A stretch of 62,623 nt of DNA from JBPYFK01 sp051984675. GTDB taxonomy: Bacteria; Actinomycetota; Actinomycetes; Mycobacteriales; Pseudonocardiaceae. Positions 38,168 to 47,118 of this stretch are shown piece by piece. How positions within the stretch are numbered: position 1 is the first letter of the stretch; each line of letters opens with the position of its first letter. The DNA lies in NCBI GenBank assembly GCA_051984675.1, contig JBPYFK010000174.1, positions 1 to 62,623 on the forward strand. The letters are read 5' to 3'. Below the pieces are notes generated by a model. That model saw only the letters and a list, made by a program, of their open reading frames with translations. It had not been told where the DNA came from and did not search any database. The position numbers and the translations under genes were made by a program.

Positions 38168-39178
38168 TTAGCTGGGCGGGTTGGCGCAGCTCGGGTTGAG
38201 CAGTTTCTGGATCTCCGGGTCGTTGATGTTGTCGTTGGTGACCACCTTGGCGCCGGTGTCGGTTCCGGTCGGCGGCTGGTTGTTGCCCCGGATCTTGGCG
38301 ACCGCCGCGCTCACCGCGGAATACCCCATCTTGAAGGGGTTCTGCGCGATCAGGCCGGTGATCACGCCCTGACGCAGCGCCGCGATCTCGCCCTTCGACG
38401 TGTCCCAGCCGAAGATCTTGATCTTGCCGGCCTTGCCGGCCTGCCGCACCGCCTCGGCCGCGCCGAGCACGCTCGGCTCGTTACCCGCGTAGATCCCGTC
38501 CAGGTCCGGGTGGGCGGTGAGGATGTCCTGGGTGACCTGCAACGCCGTGTTGTAGTCGCTGTGGCTGGACTGCTGGGCGACCAGCTTCAACCCGGGGTGC
38601 TTGGCCAGACCCCGCTTGAATCCCTGGCCACGGGTCTCGTTCGTGCTGGTGCCCGGCTGGAACTCGATGTAGGCGATGTTGCCGTGGTCACCGAGTTGCT
38701 GCGCGAGCACGTCGGTACCCTGCTCCGCCGCCGCGACGTTGTCCGTCGCGAACACGGGCACGCTGGGCGGCTGCGGGGTCGTCCCGGAGTCCATGTTGAC
38801 CACGGGGATGCCCTGTTGAACCGCCTGGTTGGTCACCTGGCTGAGCGCCTTGGCATCGGTGGCGGCGTAGACCAGGCCGTTCACCCGCTGGGCGAGCATG
38901 TCCTGCAGCAGCCGCTGCTGACCGCTCACGTCCTCTTCGGACGTCACACCGTCCCAGTGCACGTTGACGCCGGGCGAGTGGGCCCCGGCGCACTCGGCGC
39001 CGACGCGGACCTGCTCCCAGAAGTCGAACCCGATCGCTTTCGGGACGACCGCCAACCGGATAGGACCGCCCTGGGCCGCACCACCACCGGTGGGTTGGCG
39101 CACCTGGACGGCACAGCCCGCCACCAGCACCAGCGCTGACAGCAGGCACAGCATCGGTAAGAACTTCCTCGTGGCCAC
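38168..39178 (-). CDS. Sugar ABC transporter substrate-binding lipoprotein
   Basis: A 336-residue exported lipoprotein from GTG 39178 with GGAGGGAAT upstream. Residues 1-22 form a type II signal with lipobox LVAGC. The mature part is a periplasmic-binding protein type I fold (RLAVVPKAIGFDFWEQVRVGAECAG, NGLVYAATDAKAL, IAYIEFQPGTSTNETRGQGF, DGIYAGNEPSVLGAAEAVR), as in ribose/xylose/AI-2 binders. It is the last gene of the ATPase-permease-binding protein run. The ligand is not readable, and no sugar kinase or isomerase adjoins. Confidence 0.9.
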   Translation of the reverse strand: MATRKFLPMLCLLSALVLVAGCAVQVRQPTGGGAAQGGPIRLAVVPKAIGFDFWEQVRVGAECAGAHSPGVNVHWDGVTSEEDVSGQQRLLQDMLAQRVNGLVYAATDAKALSQVTNQAVQQGIPVVNMDSGTTPQPPSVPVFATDNVAAAEQGTDVLAQQLGDHGNIAYIEFQPGTSTNETRGQGFKRGLAKHPGLKLVAQQSSHSDYNTALQVTQDILTAHPDLDGIYAGNEPSVLGAAEAVRQAGKAGKIKIFGWDTSKGEIAALRQGVITGLIAQNPFKMGYSAVSAAVAKIRGNNQPPTGTDTGAKVVTNDNINDPEIQKLLNPSCANPPS

Positions 39179-39226
39179 ATTCCCTCCCCGTCATCGACGG
39201 TTTCTGCAGGGCTGCCCGTTGCGGGG

Positions 39227-40303
39227 CTACTCCGTCTCGCCGGCGAGCTTGCGGCGCTGATACCGGTCCCACCACACCGCGAGCCAGATGATCACGCCGA
39301 TGAGCACGTTCTGATAGAAGGTGCCGATGTCGAGCTGCACGGCGCCGTTGCGGATCGTCGCCACCAGGAACGCACCGATCAGCGAACCGAGCACGGTGCC
39401 CCGGCCGCCGAAGAGGCTCGCCCCGCCGATGACGACCGCCGCGATGACGTCGAGTTCCAGGCCCTCACCGAAGTTCGGCTGGCCGGAGTCGATCCGGGAG
39501 GCCGCGATCATGCCGCCCAGTCCCGCCAGCGCGCCGGAGAGCACGTAGACCGCCGTGGTGTGCCGCTTGACCGGCACACCGGACAGGCGCGCGGCTTCGA
39601 GGTTGGACCCCATCACGTAGGCGTAGCGGCCCAGGCGGGTGCGGGTGAGCACGAGGTGGCCGCCGACGGCCACCAGCACGAGCACCACGATCGGGATCGG
39701 CAACCAGCCGAGCTCGCCCTGCCCCAGCAGCCGGAAGGAGTCGGGCGCGCCGAAGATCGACACCGCGCCGGTGACGATGAGCACGAGCCCGCGACCGACG
39801 CTGAGCATTCCCAGCGTGGCGATGAACGGCGGCAGTCCCACGTTGGACACCAGCATCCCGTTGACCAGCCCCGCCGCTGCCCCGACGGCGACGCCACCGA
39901 CGATCCCGACCAGTGATCCGACGCCGTAGTGGGCCATGAGGAGCACGCCGAGCACCCCGGACAGCGCCGAGACCGAGCCCACCGACAGGTCGATGCCACC
40001 GGTGACGATCACCAGCGTCACGCCGACCGCCATGACCGCGTTGACCGAGGTCTGCGAGCCGAGGTTGTACAGGTTGTCCCCGGTCAGGAACGACGGAGCG
40101 ACCACGGACAGCACGACGAAGATCACGATCAGGGCGCCGGCGGCTGCCACCTGGGACACCGCGCCGGACAACTGTTCCCGCATCCCGGAGATCCGCGCGA
40201 CAAGCATGCCCTGCCCGGTGGCGGCTTGCCCCACGCCGGTTCCTGCGGTGTCCACTTCGGACTGTGTTCGCCGGGTTCCGTCCCGCCGGGTGTCTTCGCT
40301 CAT
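39227..40303 (-). CDS. Ribose-type ABC transporter permease
   Basis: A 358-residue membrane protein of the RbsC/AraH family. About ten hydrophobic segments, the NLYNLGSQTSVNAVMAVGVTLVIVTGGIDLSVGS signature and GGASLFGGRGTVLGSLIGAFLVATIRNG are diagnostic. ATG 40303 is preferred: it shares one base with the ATPase stop codon (TGATG) and has GGAAG at proper distance; GTG 40306 is the alternative. A 45-residue polar N-terminal extension precedes the first helix. Confidence 0.9.
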   Translation of the reverse strand: MSEDTRRDGTRRTQSEVDTAGTGVGQAATGQGMLVARISGMREQLSGAVSQVAAAGALIVIFVVLSVVAPSFLTGDNLYNLGSQTSVNAVMAVGVTLVIVTGGIDLSVGSVSALSGVLGVLLMAHYGVGSLVGIVGGVAVGAAAGLVNGMLVSNVGLPPFIATLGMLSVGRGLVLIVTGAVSIFGAPDSFRLLGQGELGWLPIPIVVLVLVAVGGHLVLTRTRLGRYAYVMGSNLEAARLSGVPVKRHTTAVYVLSGALAGLGGMIAASRIDSGQPNFGEGLELDVIAAVVIGGASLFGGRGTVLGSLIGAFLVATIRNGAVQLDIGTFYQNVLIGVIIWLAVWWDRYQRRKLAGETE

Positions 40304-41823
40304 CACGAGGCTTCCTTCGCTCCGGTCGCAAGCGCCACGACGCGTTCCTCGGAAAAGTCCGCTCGCCGTACCTCACCGGCTATCCGGCCCGCGCGCATGA
40401 CCATGATCCGGTCGCACATGTTCAGCAGTTCCGGCAGATAGCTGGAGATGAACACGATCGCCCGCCCTGCCGAGGCGAGTTCATCCATCAGCGCGAACAT
40501 CTCCGACTTGGCGCCGACGTCCATCCCCCGACCGGGTTCGTCGAAGAACAGCACCCCGGCCCCGGTCTCCATCCAGCGCGCCAGGACGACCTTCTGCTGG
40601 TTGCCACCGGAGAGCATCTGCACCGGGCGCCCGGGGCCGGGAACCCGGATGTTCAGCCGCCGGCGGTAGCGGTCCGCCACCCTCCGCTCGGCGCGCAGGT
40701 CGATGAAGCCGGCCCGCATGGGCAACTCGGAGATCGTGATGTTCTTGTCCAGGCCGAGCTGCAACGCGAGGCCGTCGGTCTTCCGGCTTTCGGTGAGGTA
40801 GCCGATCCCGGCGGCGATCGCGTCCGCCGGCCCCCGGATCTTCAGCTTCCGGCCGTCCAGGCTGATCTCGCCCGCCTCCGGCAGTTCCGCGCCGAAGACG
40901 GTGCGCGCGGTCTCGGTTCGACCGGCGCCCACCAGCCCCGCCATCCCGACGATCTCCCCAGCACGCACCTCGAAGGAGACGTCCCGCACCAGCTCGCCGC
41001 GCCGCAGCCCGCTGACCCGCAGCCGCACCTCCCCGGGTTCGCGTTCGGTGCGCGGGTAGAGGTTGTCCACCTCCCGGCCCACCATCTGCCGCACCAGCGT
41101 GGCCTCGTCCAGTTCGGAAACCGCGCTGGTGGCCACCACCGCCCCATCACGCATCACGGTGACCCGGTCGCCGATGTCGAAGATCTCGTCGAGCCGGTGC
41201 GAGATGTAGAGGACGGCAATGCCCTGGGCGGTGAGACCGCGGACGATGTCGAACAGTTCGGCGGTCTCCCGCTCGGTCAGGCTCGCGGTCGGCTCGTCCA
41301 GGATCAACACCTTGGCCTCCACCGCGAGGGCCTTGGCGATCTCCACCCGCTGCTGTTGCGCGGTGGACAGCTGGCTCACCCGGCGGCCCGGATCTATGTG
41401 CAGTCCCACCCGATCCAGCAGCCGGCGGGCGTCGCGACGTTCCGCCGCGCGCCAGATCCACCCGTACGCGCCGGGTTCGGAGCCGATGAACAGGTTCTCC
41501 GCCACGGACAGGTCGGGGGCGAGCGCGAACTCCTGGTGCACCATCGACACGCCAAGCTCGCGAGCGGCCGCGGGGCCGCGATGCACCACCGCGCGTCCAC
41601 CCAGCTCGATCTCGCCAGAAGTGGGTTGCTCGACCTGAGCGAGCAGCTTCATCAGCGTGGACTTGCCGGCGCCGTTCTCACCGGCGAAGACGTGCACCTC
41701 GCCGGCGGAAACCTCCAGGTCGACCTCGCGGACAGCGGCCACGCCGGGAAATCGTTTGCTCACCGCCTTGAACGTCACCGCTGGTGCGGGAGCCGCCTGC
41801 GGTGCGGTCACGTCCGACGCCAC
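40303..41823 (-). CDS. Ribose-type ABC transporter ATPase, double NBD
   Basis: A 506-residue protein with two nucleotide-binding halves as in RbsA/MglA. The first half has Walker A GENGAGKSTLMKLL, QQRVEIAKALAVEAKVLILDEPTASLT and an H-loop in LYISHRLDE. The second has the degenerate Walker A GLVGAGRTETARTVFGA and MLSGGNQQKVVLARWM...FFDEPGRGMDVGAK, the usual asymmetry of this family. It powers the importer encoded by the next two genes. A perfect 12-base palindrome lies 20 bases upstream of its start. Confidence 0.93.
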   Translation of the reverse strand: MASDVTAPQAAPAPAVTFKAVSKRFPGVAAVREVDLEVSAGEVHVFAGENGAGKSTLMKLLAQVEQPTSGEIELGGRAVVHRGPAAARELGVSMVHQEFALAPDLSVAENLFIGSEPGAYGWIWRAAERRDARRLLDRVGLHIDPGRRVSQLSTAQQQRVEIAKALAVEAKVLILDEPTASLTERETAELFDIVRGLTAQGIAVLYISHRLDEIFDIGDRVTVMRDGAVVATSAVSELDEATLVRQMVGREVDNLYPRTEREPGEVRLRVSGLRRGELVRDVSFEVRAGEIVGMAGLVGAGRTETARTVFGAELPEAGEISLDGRKLKIRGPADAIAAGIGYLTESRKTDGLALQLGLDKNITISELPMRAGFIDLRAERRVADRYRRRLNIRVPGPGRPVQMLSGGNQQKVVLARWMETGAGVLFFDEPGRGMDVGAKSEMFALMDELASAGRAIVFISSYLPELLNMCDRIMVMRAGRIAGEVRRADFSEERVVALATGAKEAS

Positions 41824-41842
41824 GGCGCCTCCCCTCGATCAC

Positions 41843-41854
41843 CACTGATCAGTG
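41843..41854. promoter_or_regulatory. Perfect palindrome CACTGATCAGTG, candidate sugar-operon operator
   Basis: A 12-base perfect palindrome 20 bases before the ABC ATPase start in the 248-base divergent spacer. A second inverted repeat, GTAA-GCGA-TTAC, lies at 41925-41936 nearer the kinase gene. Sugar importers of this class are usually repressed through such sites by LacI- or DeoR-type proteins; none is encoded nearby. Confidence 0.45.
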
Positions 41855-42071
41855 CTACCGCCGTGATAGTGCAGCGGATCATACCTACGTCTGAGGACCC
41901 CCGAAAGAGTTGAAACGAAGCCAAGTAAGCGATTACCGCGTCCGTACGACTTGCGGACTCGCTGTGCACGCAGCCCGAACACCGCACCCACCGAACTGGC
42001 GCAATATCCCACCGCCGGCCGGCGCTATCCGTAACCTTGGGTCAAACACCGCATTGGGAGGGGGACGATCC

Positions 42072-43712
42072 GTGCTGCCGCTGCTGAGCCACGAGTCGAC
42101 CGTTGTGGGCGACTACCGCCTGCTCGCACGGCTCGGGCAGGGGTCGATGGGAGCCGTGTATCTCGGCCGCTCCCGTGGCGGCCGGGTGGTGGCGGTCAAG
42201 GTCGTGCGCCCGGACCTCGCCGAGGACCCGCAGTTCCGCCAGCGTTTCCAGCGCGAAGTCGAGATGGCCCGCGCTGTCGGCGGGTTCTGGACGGCCGCCG
42301 TGGTGGACGCTGACCCGGACGGCGAGCGTCCGTGGCTGGCCACCGAGTACGTGCCGGGCCCGAACCTGCACCAGGCCGTGATCGAGCACGGCCCGCTCCC
42401 GGAAAGCACCGTGCGGGCGCTGACCGCTGGTCTGGCCGAAGCCCTGCAGGCCATCCACGCGGCGGGTCTGGTGCACCGGGACCTGAAGCCGGGCAACGTC
42501 CTGCTCGGGCCGGACGGTCCACGTGTGATCGACTTCGGCATCTCCCGGGCGATGACCGCCAGTTCGATGACCGCCACCGGCACGTTCTTCGGGACCCCCG
42601 GTTTCTTCTCGCCGGAACAGACCTCCGGTGGCGAGGTGGGCGCGCCAAGCGACGTGTTCTCCCTCGGCGCGGTGCTGGTCTTCGCGGCGACCGCCCAAGG
42701 CCCGTTCGGTGACGACCACAGCGCGGCCATGCTCTACCGGGTCGTGCACGCCGAACCGGACCTCAGCGAGGTCCCCGACGGTCTGCGCTCGCTGCTGGCC
42801 GGATGCCTGGCCAAGCATCCGGGCAGCCGTCCCACCCCGGCCGACCTCCTCGACCAGGTGGGTGAGGGCAGGCCGCAGGGCTCGCAGTGGCTGCCCGTCG
42901 AGATCACGCAGCTCATCACCGAGCACGCCACGCAGTTGCAACGCACCGCCGCCGGCCCGGACCCCGCCGAATCGGCGCCGAGCAGCGGGAACAAGCCGCC
43001 CACCCGCGCCTACACCGCGTCGATGCCGCAACAGAGGATTCCGAGTCCGCCCCGGCGGGTCGAGCCGGGCTCCGTCCAGCAGGCGCCGGTGGTCGGAGCG
43101 AGCGAGACCCTGCCGGCCATGGAACCGGTGGTGCCCAAAGCCACGAAAGGGACCGCGCGGCAACCGGTCCAGCCACCGGAACTCGTGCGGAAGACCAACC
43201 CGGGTCCGGTGTTCGCCACCGGCGGTCGCATCGGGGCGTTGCTGTCCGCGGTGGTGATGTTCGCGCTGTCCGGGCTCGCGGTGGCGGTGGCAGTGCGGTG
43301 GACGGGCCGTCCCGCCGTGGACCCGCGTGCGTTCACGCTGGTGGTGAACGTCCTGAACCTCATGGGTGCGCTCTACCTGATCAAGGCGATCCTGCCGCCG
43401 CTGCGGATCGTGATCAACAGCGACGGCCTGCGCATCTCCCGGTTCGGCCAGGACAAGCAGCTTCCGTGGAGTCAGCTGACCCGGGTCGGCATCGTCGGTC
43501 ACGGCAAGAGGCAGTCGCTGGCGGTCTGGGTCTATGACGGTCCCAGGCCACGGACCACGTGGTGGCACCGCGTGCGCCGGTACCACTACGGTGCGCGGAT
43601 CTTCCCGATCGGCTCGGCCGGCGCGTGGTGGAAACGCCGGCGCGAGGTCAAGCGCATGCGCGTGGCCCTCAGCCAGTACGCGCCGAGGCACTACGACGGC
43701 CGGATGCTCTAG
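42072..43712 (+). CDS. Ser/Thr protein kinase with membrane and PH-like C-terminal part
   Basis: A 546-residue protein from GTG 42072, preceded by GGGAGGGGG. Residues 15-270 form a Hanks-type kinase: glycine loop LGQGSMGAVYLG, VAVKVV with the ATP-binding Lys, HRDLKPGNVLL catalytic loop, IDFGISR and GTPGFFSPEQ. A Pro/Thr-rich linker follows to about 380, then two hydrophobic segments (GALLSAVVMFALSGLAVAVAV and VLNLMGALYLIKAILP in part) and a C-terminal PH-like domain (IVINSDGLRISRFGQDKQLPWSQLTRVGI). PASTA repeats of PknB are absent. It is probably a membrane-tethered sensor with a cytoplasmic output-side domain; targets are unknown. Confidence 0.87.
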   Translation: MLPLLSHESTVVGDYRLLARLGQGSMGAVYLGRSRGGRVVAVKVVRPDLAEDPQFRQRFQREVEMARAVGGFWTAAVVDADPDGERPWLATEYVPGPNLHQAVIEHGPLPESTVRALTAGLAEALQAIHAAGLVHRDLKPGNVLLGPDGPRVIDFGISRAMTASSMTATGTFFGTPGFFSPEQTSGGEVGAPSDVFSLGAVLVFAATAQGPFGDDHSAAMLYRVVHAEPDLSEVPDGLRSLLAGCLAKHPGSRPTPADLLDQVGEGRPQGSQWLPVEITQLITEHATQLQRTAAGPDPAESAPSSGNKPPTRAYTASMPQQRIPSPPRRVEPGSVQQAPVVGASETLPAMEPVVPKATKGTARQPVQPPELVRKTNPGPVFATGGRIGALLSAVVMFALSGLAVAVAVRWTGRPAVDPRAFTLVVNVLNLMGALYLIKAILPPLRIVINSDGLRISRFGQDKQLPWSQLTRVGIVGHGKRQSLAVWVYDGPRPRTTWWHRVRRYHYGARIFPIGSAGAWWKRRREVKRMRVALSQYAPRHYDGRML

Positions 43713-44554
43713 TGCGTGGTGGCGCGGCTGGCCACCGATTCCGAGAGCACCGGGCCGACCGCGGGTAGGTAGCCCTCGGCGTGTCCGGTGGCGTTGGGGT
43801 GGAAGGACTCCTGGATCGGCAGTCGCGGGTTGTTGAGCCACGGCTGCGCTCCACAGGCACCGTGACCCGCGAAGGCGTTGCGGGCGTCGACGTAGCGCAG
43901 CCCGGCGGCAGCCGCCCGGCCTCCGATCACGTCGTTGAGCCGGTCGCCAGCCTCGTTCAGCCGCGCTCGCTTCGCCTCGCTGAACTGGATCAGACCGCAG
44001 GAGCCGGTCATCTCGAACAACCGCGGATACCCGACGACGGTCACCCTGGCGTTCGGCGCCGCGGCGCTGATCGCCCGGTAGGTGGAGTCCAGTTTGGACG
44101 GAAGCGCACTGTTCACGAAGCCCTCAGCACGGGTGACGGCGGCGTCGCACTCCGCATCACTGCCGAGCGCACACTTCGTCAGCACGGGGACGAAACCGGC
44201 GTCATTGCCGCCGACCGAGACCGACACCACGTTCGTTTCCCGGTTCAGCCCCCCGAGCTGCTGGTTGCGGACCGAGTCGGTGGTGGCGCCGAAGCACGCG
44301 CGGAAGTCGAACGAGCTGACGTGGCTCTCCCGCGCCCACAATGCCGGGTACGCCTCGGGGCTGCGTTTGCACCGTCCGCTGGAGGGGTCGTACTTCCCGG
44401 CGCCGGTACCTCCGGGATAGGAGTCGCCGAGCGCGGCGTAATGGATCGGTCCGTGCTCGGCGCGGGCCACCCCGCCCGCGGCTGGTGGGGCGAAGACGTG
44501 CAACGCGACGGCGGCGGTGAGAGCGGTCCAACGCACGAGGACGCGGCGACGCAT
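43709..44554 (-). CDS. Secreted SGNH/GDSL hydrolase (lipase/esterase)
   Basis: A 281-residue exported enzyme with a signal peptide at residues 1-32 ending ARA. Block I YAALGDSYPGGTGAG carries the nucleophile Ser, block III VSVSVGGNDAGFVP the oxyanion Asn, and QESFHPNATGHAEGY the Asp/His-type dyad. Paired Cys residues (GRCKRS, RACFGA, TKCALG, AECD, GSCGL, GACG) fit the disulfide-rich Streptomyces SGNH lipases. The gene end overlaps the convergent kinase by four bases. Confidence 0.9.
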   Translation of the reverse strand: MRRRVLVRWTALTAAVALHVFAPPAAGGVARAEHGPIHYAALGDSYPGGTGAGKYDPSSGRCKRSPEAYPALWARESHVSSFDFRACFGATTDSVRNQQLGGLNRETNVVSVSVGGNDAGFVPVLTKCALGSDAECDAAVTRAEGFVNSALPSKLDSTYRAISAAAPNARVTVVGYPRLFEMTGSCGLIQFSEAKRARLNEAGDRLNDVIGGRAAAAGLRYVDARNAFAGHGACGAQPWLNNPRLPIQESFHPNATGHAEGYLPAVGPVLSESVASRATTH

Positions 44555-44776
44555 GAAATCTGCCTCCCGGATAGCGACAACGACCAGCCGGGAAGTTGAT
44601 TACCAGGAGAGAGTGCGCGGTGGAGCGGATTACACCCGTTCTTCGGGTGACAACACGACCATCGGGGGACAGGTGCAACAAATGTTCACGGATCGAGTGA
44701 AGCACGCAACGATCATTATTGATAAGCAACATAAACCAGATGAAACGAACACCGAGCACGACCTAGCCTTAATGGC

Positions 44777-46048
44777 ATGACTGCGGTTGATCCCGGTACG
44801 AACGCTTACGGTACGAACGCTTCCAGCACGAACCAGATGGGTTCTGACCAGATGGGCACTGACCTGCTCGCCCTGGCCGACGCCTACAGCGCGCACAACT
44901 ACCACCCGCTACCCGTGGTGATCGCCTCCGCCGAGGGTGCGTGGATGACCGATGTGGACGGTCACGACTACCTCGACTTCCTCGCGGGCTACTCGGCGCT
45001 GAACTTCGGGCACCGGCACCCGGATCTGGTGAGCGCTGCGGCGGCACAGCTCGGCCGGGTGACCCTGACCAGCCGCGCGTTCCAGCATGACCAGTTCGGC
45101 CCGTTCTGCCAGGAACTCGCCGAACTCACCGGCACCGAGATGGTCCTGGCGATGAACTCCGGCGCCGAGGCGGTCGAGTCCGCCATCAAGGTCGCGCGGA
45201 AGTGGGCGTACCAGGTCAAGGGAGTGCCCGAGGACCGCGCGGAGATCATCGTGGCCGGGTCCAACTTCCACGGCCGCACGACCACGATCGTCTCGTTCTC
45301 CACCGATCCGCTGGCCTGGACCGACTTCGGCCCGTTCACGCCCGGGTTCCGCATCGTGCGCTACGGCGACGCCGGCTCGGTGGCCGACGCGATCACCGAA
45401 CGCACCGCCGCGGTGCTCGTGGAGCCGATCCAGGGCGAGGCTGGCGTGATCGTCCCGCCGGAGGGCTACCTGCGCGAACTGCGCCGGCTGTGCGACGCCC
45501 ATGGCGCGCTGCTGGTCGCCGACGAGATCCAGTCCGGTCTCGCCCGCACCGGCGAGTTGCTGGCCTGCGAGCACGAAAGTGTCGAAGCCGATCTCTACAC
45601 CCTCGGCAAAGCGCTCGGAGGCGGCATCCTGCCGGTGTCAGCCGTGGTGGGACGTCGCGAGGTGCTCGGGGTGCTGCGTCCCGGCGAGCACGGCTCGACC
45701 TTCGGCGGCAACCCCCTCGCGTGTGCGGTCGGTCGTGCCGTGGTGCGCCTGCTCGCTACCGGCGAGTTCCAACGGCGCTCCCGCGACCTCGGGGAACACC
45801 TGCACGCCCGGCTCGGCGAGCTGGTCGGCCACGGCGTGTCGGAGGTACGCGGGCGCGGTCTGTGGGCCGGTGTGGAGATCGCTCCCGGCGGACCGAGCGG
45901 GCGGGAGGTCAGCGAGGCGCTGGCCCGACGCGGAGTGCTGTGCAAGGAGACCCAGGAGAGCACGCTGCGGATCGCGCCGCCGCTGGTGATCAGCGAGCAG
46001 GACCTCGACAGCGGTATCGACGCCGTCGTGGACGTGCTCGGCCGTTGA
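44777..46048 (+). CDS. rocD: Ornithine aminotransferase
   Basis: A 423-residue PLP class III transaminase. HNYHPLPVVIASAEGAWMTDVDGHDYLDFLAGYSALNFGH is the ornithine-oxo-acid transaminase signature; ADEIQSGLARTGE has the PLP-contacting Asp and LGKALGGGILPVSA the Schiff-base Lys. It converts ornithine plus 2-oxoglutarate to glutamate-semialdehyde plus glutamate in arginine catabolism. Residues 7-31 are five pentapeptide repeats encoded by a 15-bp minisatellite, an extension absent from the family core, so the true start could be downstream. The 220-base spacer upstream is A/T-rich around 44690-44760. No arginase or deiminase gene is nearby. Confidence 0.9.
   Translation: MTAVDPGTNAYGTNASSTNQMGSDQMGTDLLALADAYSAHNYHPLPVVIASAEGAWMTDVDGHDYLDFLAGYSALNFGHRHPDLVSAAAAQLGRVTLTSRAFQHDQFGPFCQELAELTGTEMVLAMNSGAEAVESAIKVARKWAYQVKGVPEDRAEIIVAGSNFHGRTTTIVSFSTDPLAWTDFGPFTPGFRIVRYGDAGSVADAITERTAAVLVEPIQGEAGVIVPPEGYLRELRRLCDAHGALLVADEIQSGLARTGELLACEHESVEADLYTLGKALGGGILPVSAVVGRREVLGVLRPGEHGSTFGGNPLACAVGRAVVRLLATGEFQRRSRDLGEHLHARLGELVGHGVSEVRGRGLWAGVEIAPGGPSGREVSEALARRGVLCKETQESTLRIAPPLVISEQDLDSGIDAVVDVLGR
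44795..44869 (+). repeat. 15-bp coding minisatellite, five units
   Basis: Five in-frame 15-base units encode GTNAY, GTNAS, STNQM, GSDQM and GTDLL at the N-terminus of the ornithine aminotransferase. The first two units are nearly identical (GGTACGAACGCTTMC) and the third and fourth share ACCAGATGGG. Confidence 0.85.
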
Positions 46049-46049
46049 A

Positions 46050-47084
46050 TCAGGACTTCGCGAGGTCCCGGGACAGTGCTGTCAGGCGGCTGATCGCGCG
46101 CAGGTACTTCTTGCGGTAGCCGCCGCGCAGCATCTCCTCGGTGAACAGCTCGGACAGCGACTCGCCCGAGACCCGGACCGGCACGGCCCGGTCGTAGAGT
46201 CGGTCGGCCAGCGCGACCAACCGGAGCGCGACGTCCTGGTCGGGAGCGGGGTGCACCCCCTTCAGGTGCACGGCCGTGACTCCGTCCACCAATCGGCCGT
46301 AGCGGGACGGGTGCAGGCGCCCGAGGTGTGTGCACAGCTCCCCGAAGTCGTCCAGAGTGCAGCCCTCGGTGGTGGCGGCGAGGTCCACCAGTTCACTGTC
46401 GGTCAGCGGGGTCGGTGCCTCCGGCAGCCCCCGGTGCCGGTAGTCCGGTCCGTCCACCCGGACCACCCGGAACCGGGCGGACATCGCGTGGATCTCGCGC
46501 AGGAAGTCGGCCGCCGCGAACCGCCCTTCCCCCAGCCTGTCCGGCAGGGTGTTCGACGTGGCCGCCACGTGCACTCCGGCATCGGTGAGCTTGGCGATGA
46601 GCTGCGTCACCAGCATGGTGTCGCCGGGGTCGTCCAGCTCGAACTCGTCCACGGCCAGCAGCCGGTGCTCCGAGAGCCGGTGCACGGTCTCGGCGAACCC
46701 CAACACGCCGACCAGGTTCGTCACCTCGACGAACGTCCCGTAAGCCTTCGGGCCCGGCACCGCATGCCAGGTGGACGCCAGCAGGTGCGTCTTGCCCACA
46801 CCGAACCCACCGTCGAGGTACATCCCGGGAAAGGAGGTCCCGGCCACCTTCCTGCCGCCGAACAGGGAGCGCAGCCACGATCCGCCGCCGGAGCTGGAAC
46901 CGTTGCCCACCTGCTCGGCGAACTCCTGGCAGCGGGCCACCGCGTCGGCCTGGCTGGGCTCGTCCGGGTTGGGGAGGTAGGTGTCGAACCGGACGTCGTG
47001 GAACTGCGGCGGCGGCACCATCGCCGCCACCAGCTCGTCCGCACTGATCTCCGGCTCGCGGTCGGCCAGGCGCGGGGTGGTCAT
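46050..47084 (-). CDS. zapE: ZapE/AFG1-family ATPase
   Basis: A 344-residue P-loop ATPase. MYLDGGFGVGKTHLLAS is Walker A, HRLLAVDEFELDDPGDTML Walker B with the DEF(E/Q)LDD signature of the AFG1/ZapE family, and AATSNTLPDRLGEGRF the sensor region. In E. coli ZapE acts at the division septum; in mitochondria AFG1 aids protein quality control. In actinobacteria the role is not settled. It is convergent with rocD, with one base between the stops. Confidence 0.9.
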   Translation of the reverse strand: MTTPRLADREPEISADELVAAMVPPPQFHDVRFDTYLPNPDEPSQADAVARCQEFAEQVGNGSSSGGGSWLRSLFGGRKVAGTSFPGMYLDGGFGVGKTHLLASTWHAVPGPKAYGTFVEVTNLVGVLGFAETVHRLSEHRLLAVDEFELDDPGDTMLVTQLIAKLTDAGVHVAATSNTLPDRLGEGRFAAADFLREIHAMSARFRVVRVDGPDYRHRGLPEAPTPLTDSELVDLAATTEGCTLDDFGELCTHLGRLHPSRYGRLVDGVTAVHLKGVHPAPDQDVALRLVALADRLYDRAVPVRVSGESLSELFTEEMLRGGYRKKYLRAISRLTALSRDLAKS

Positions 47085-47118
47085 GTCGAAACTGTAACCG
47101 GCGTGTTGGGATGGTCGG

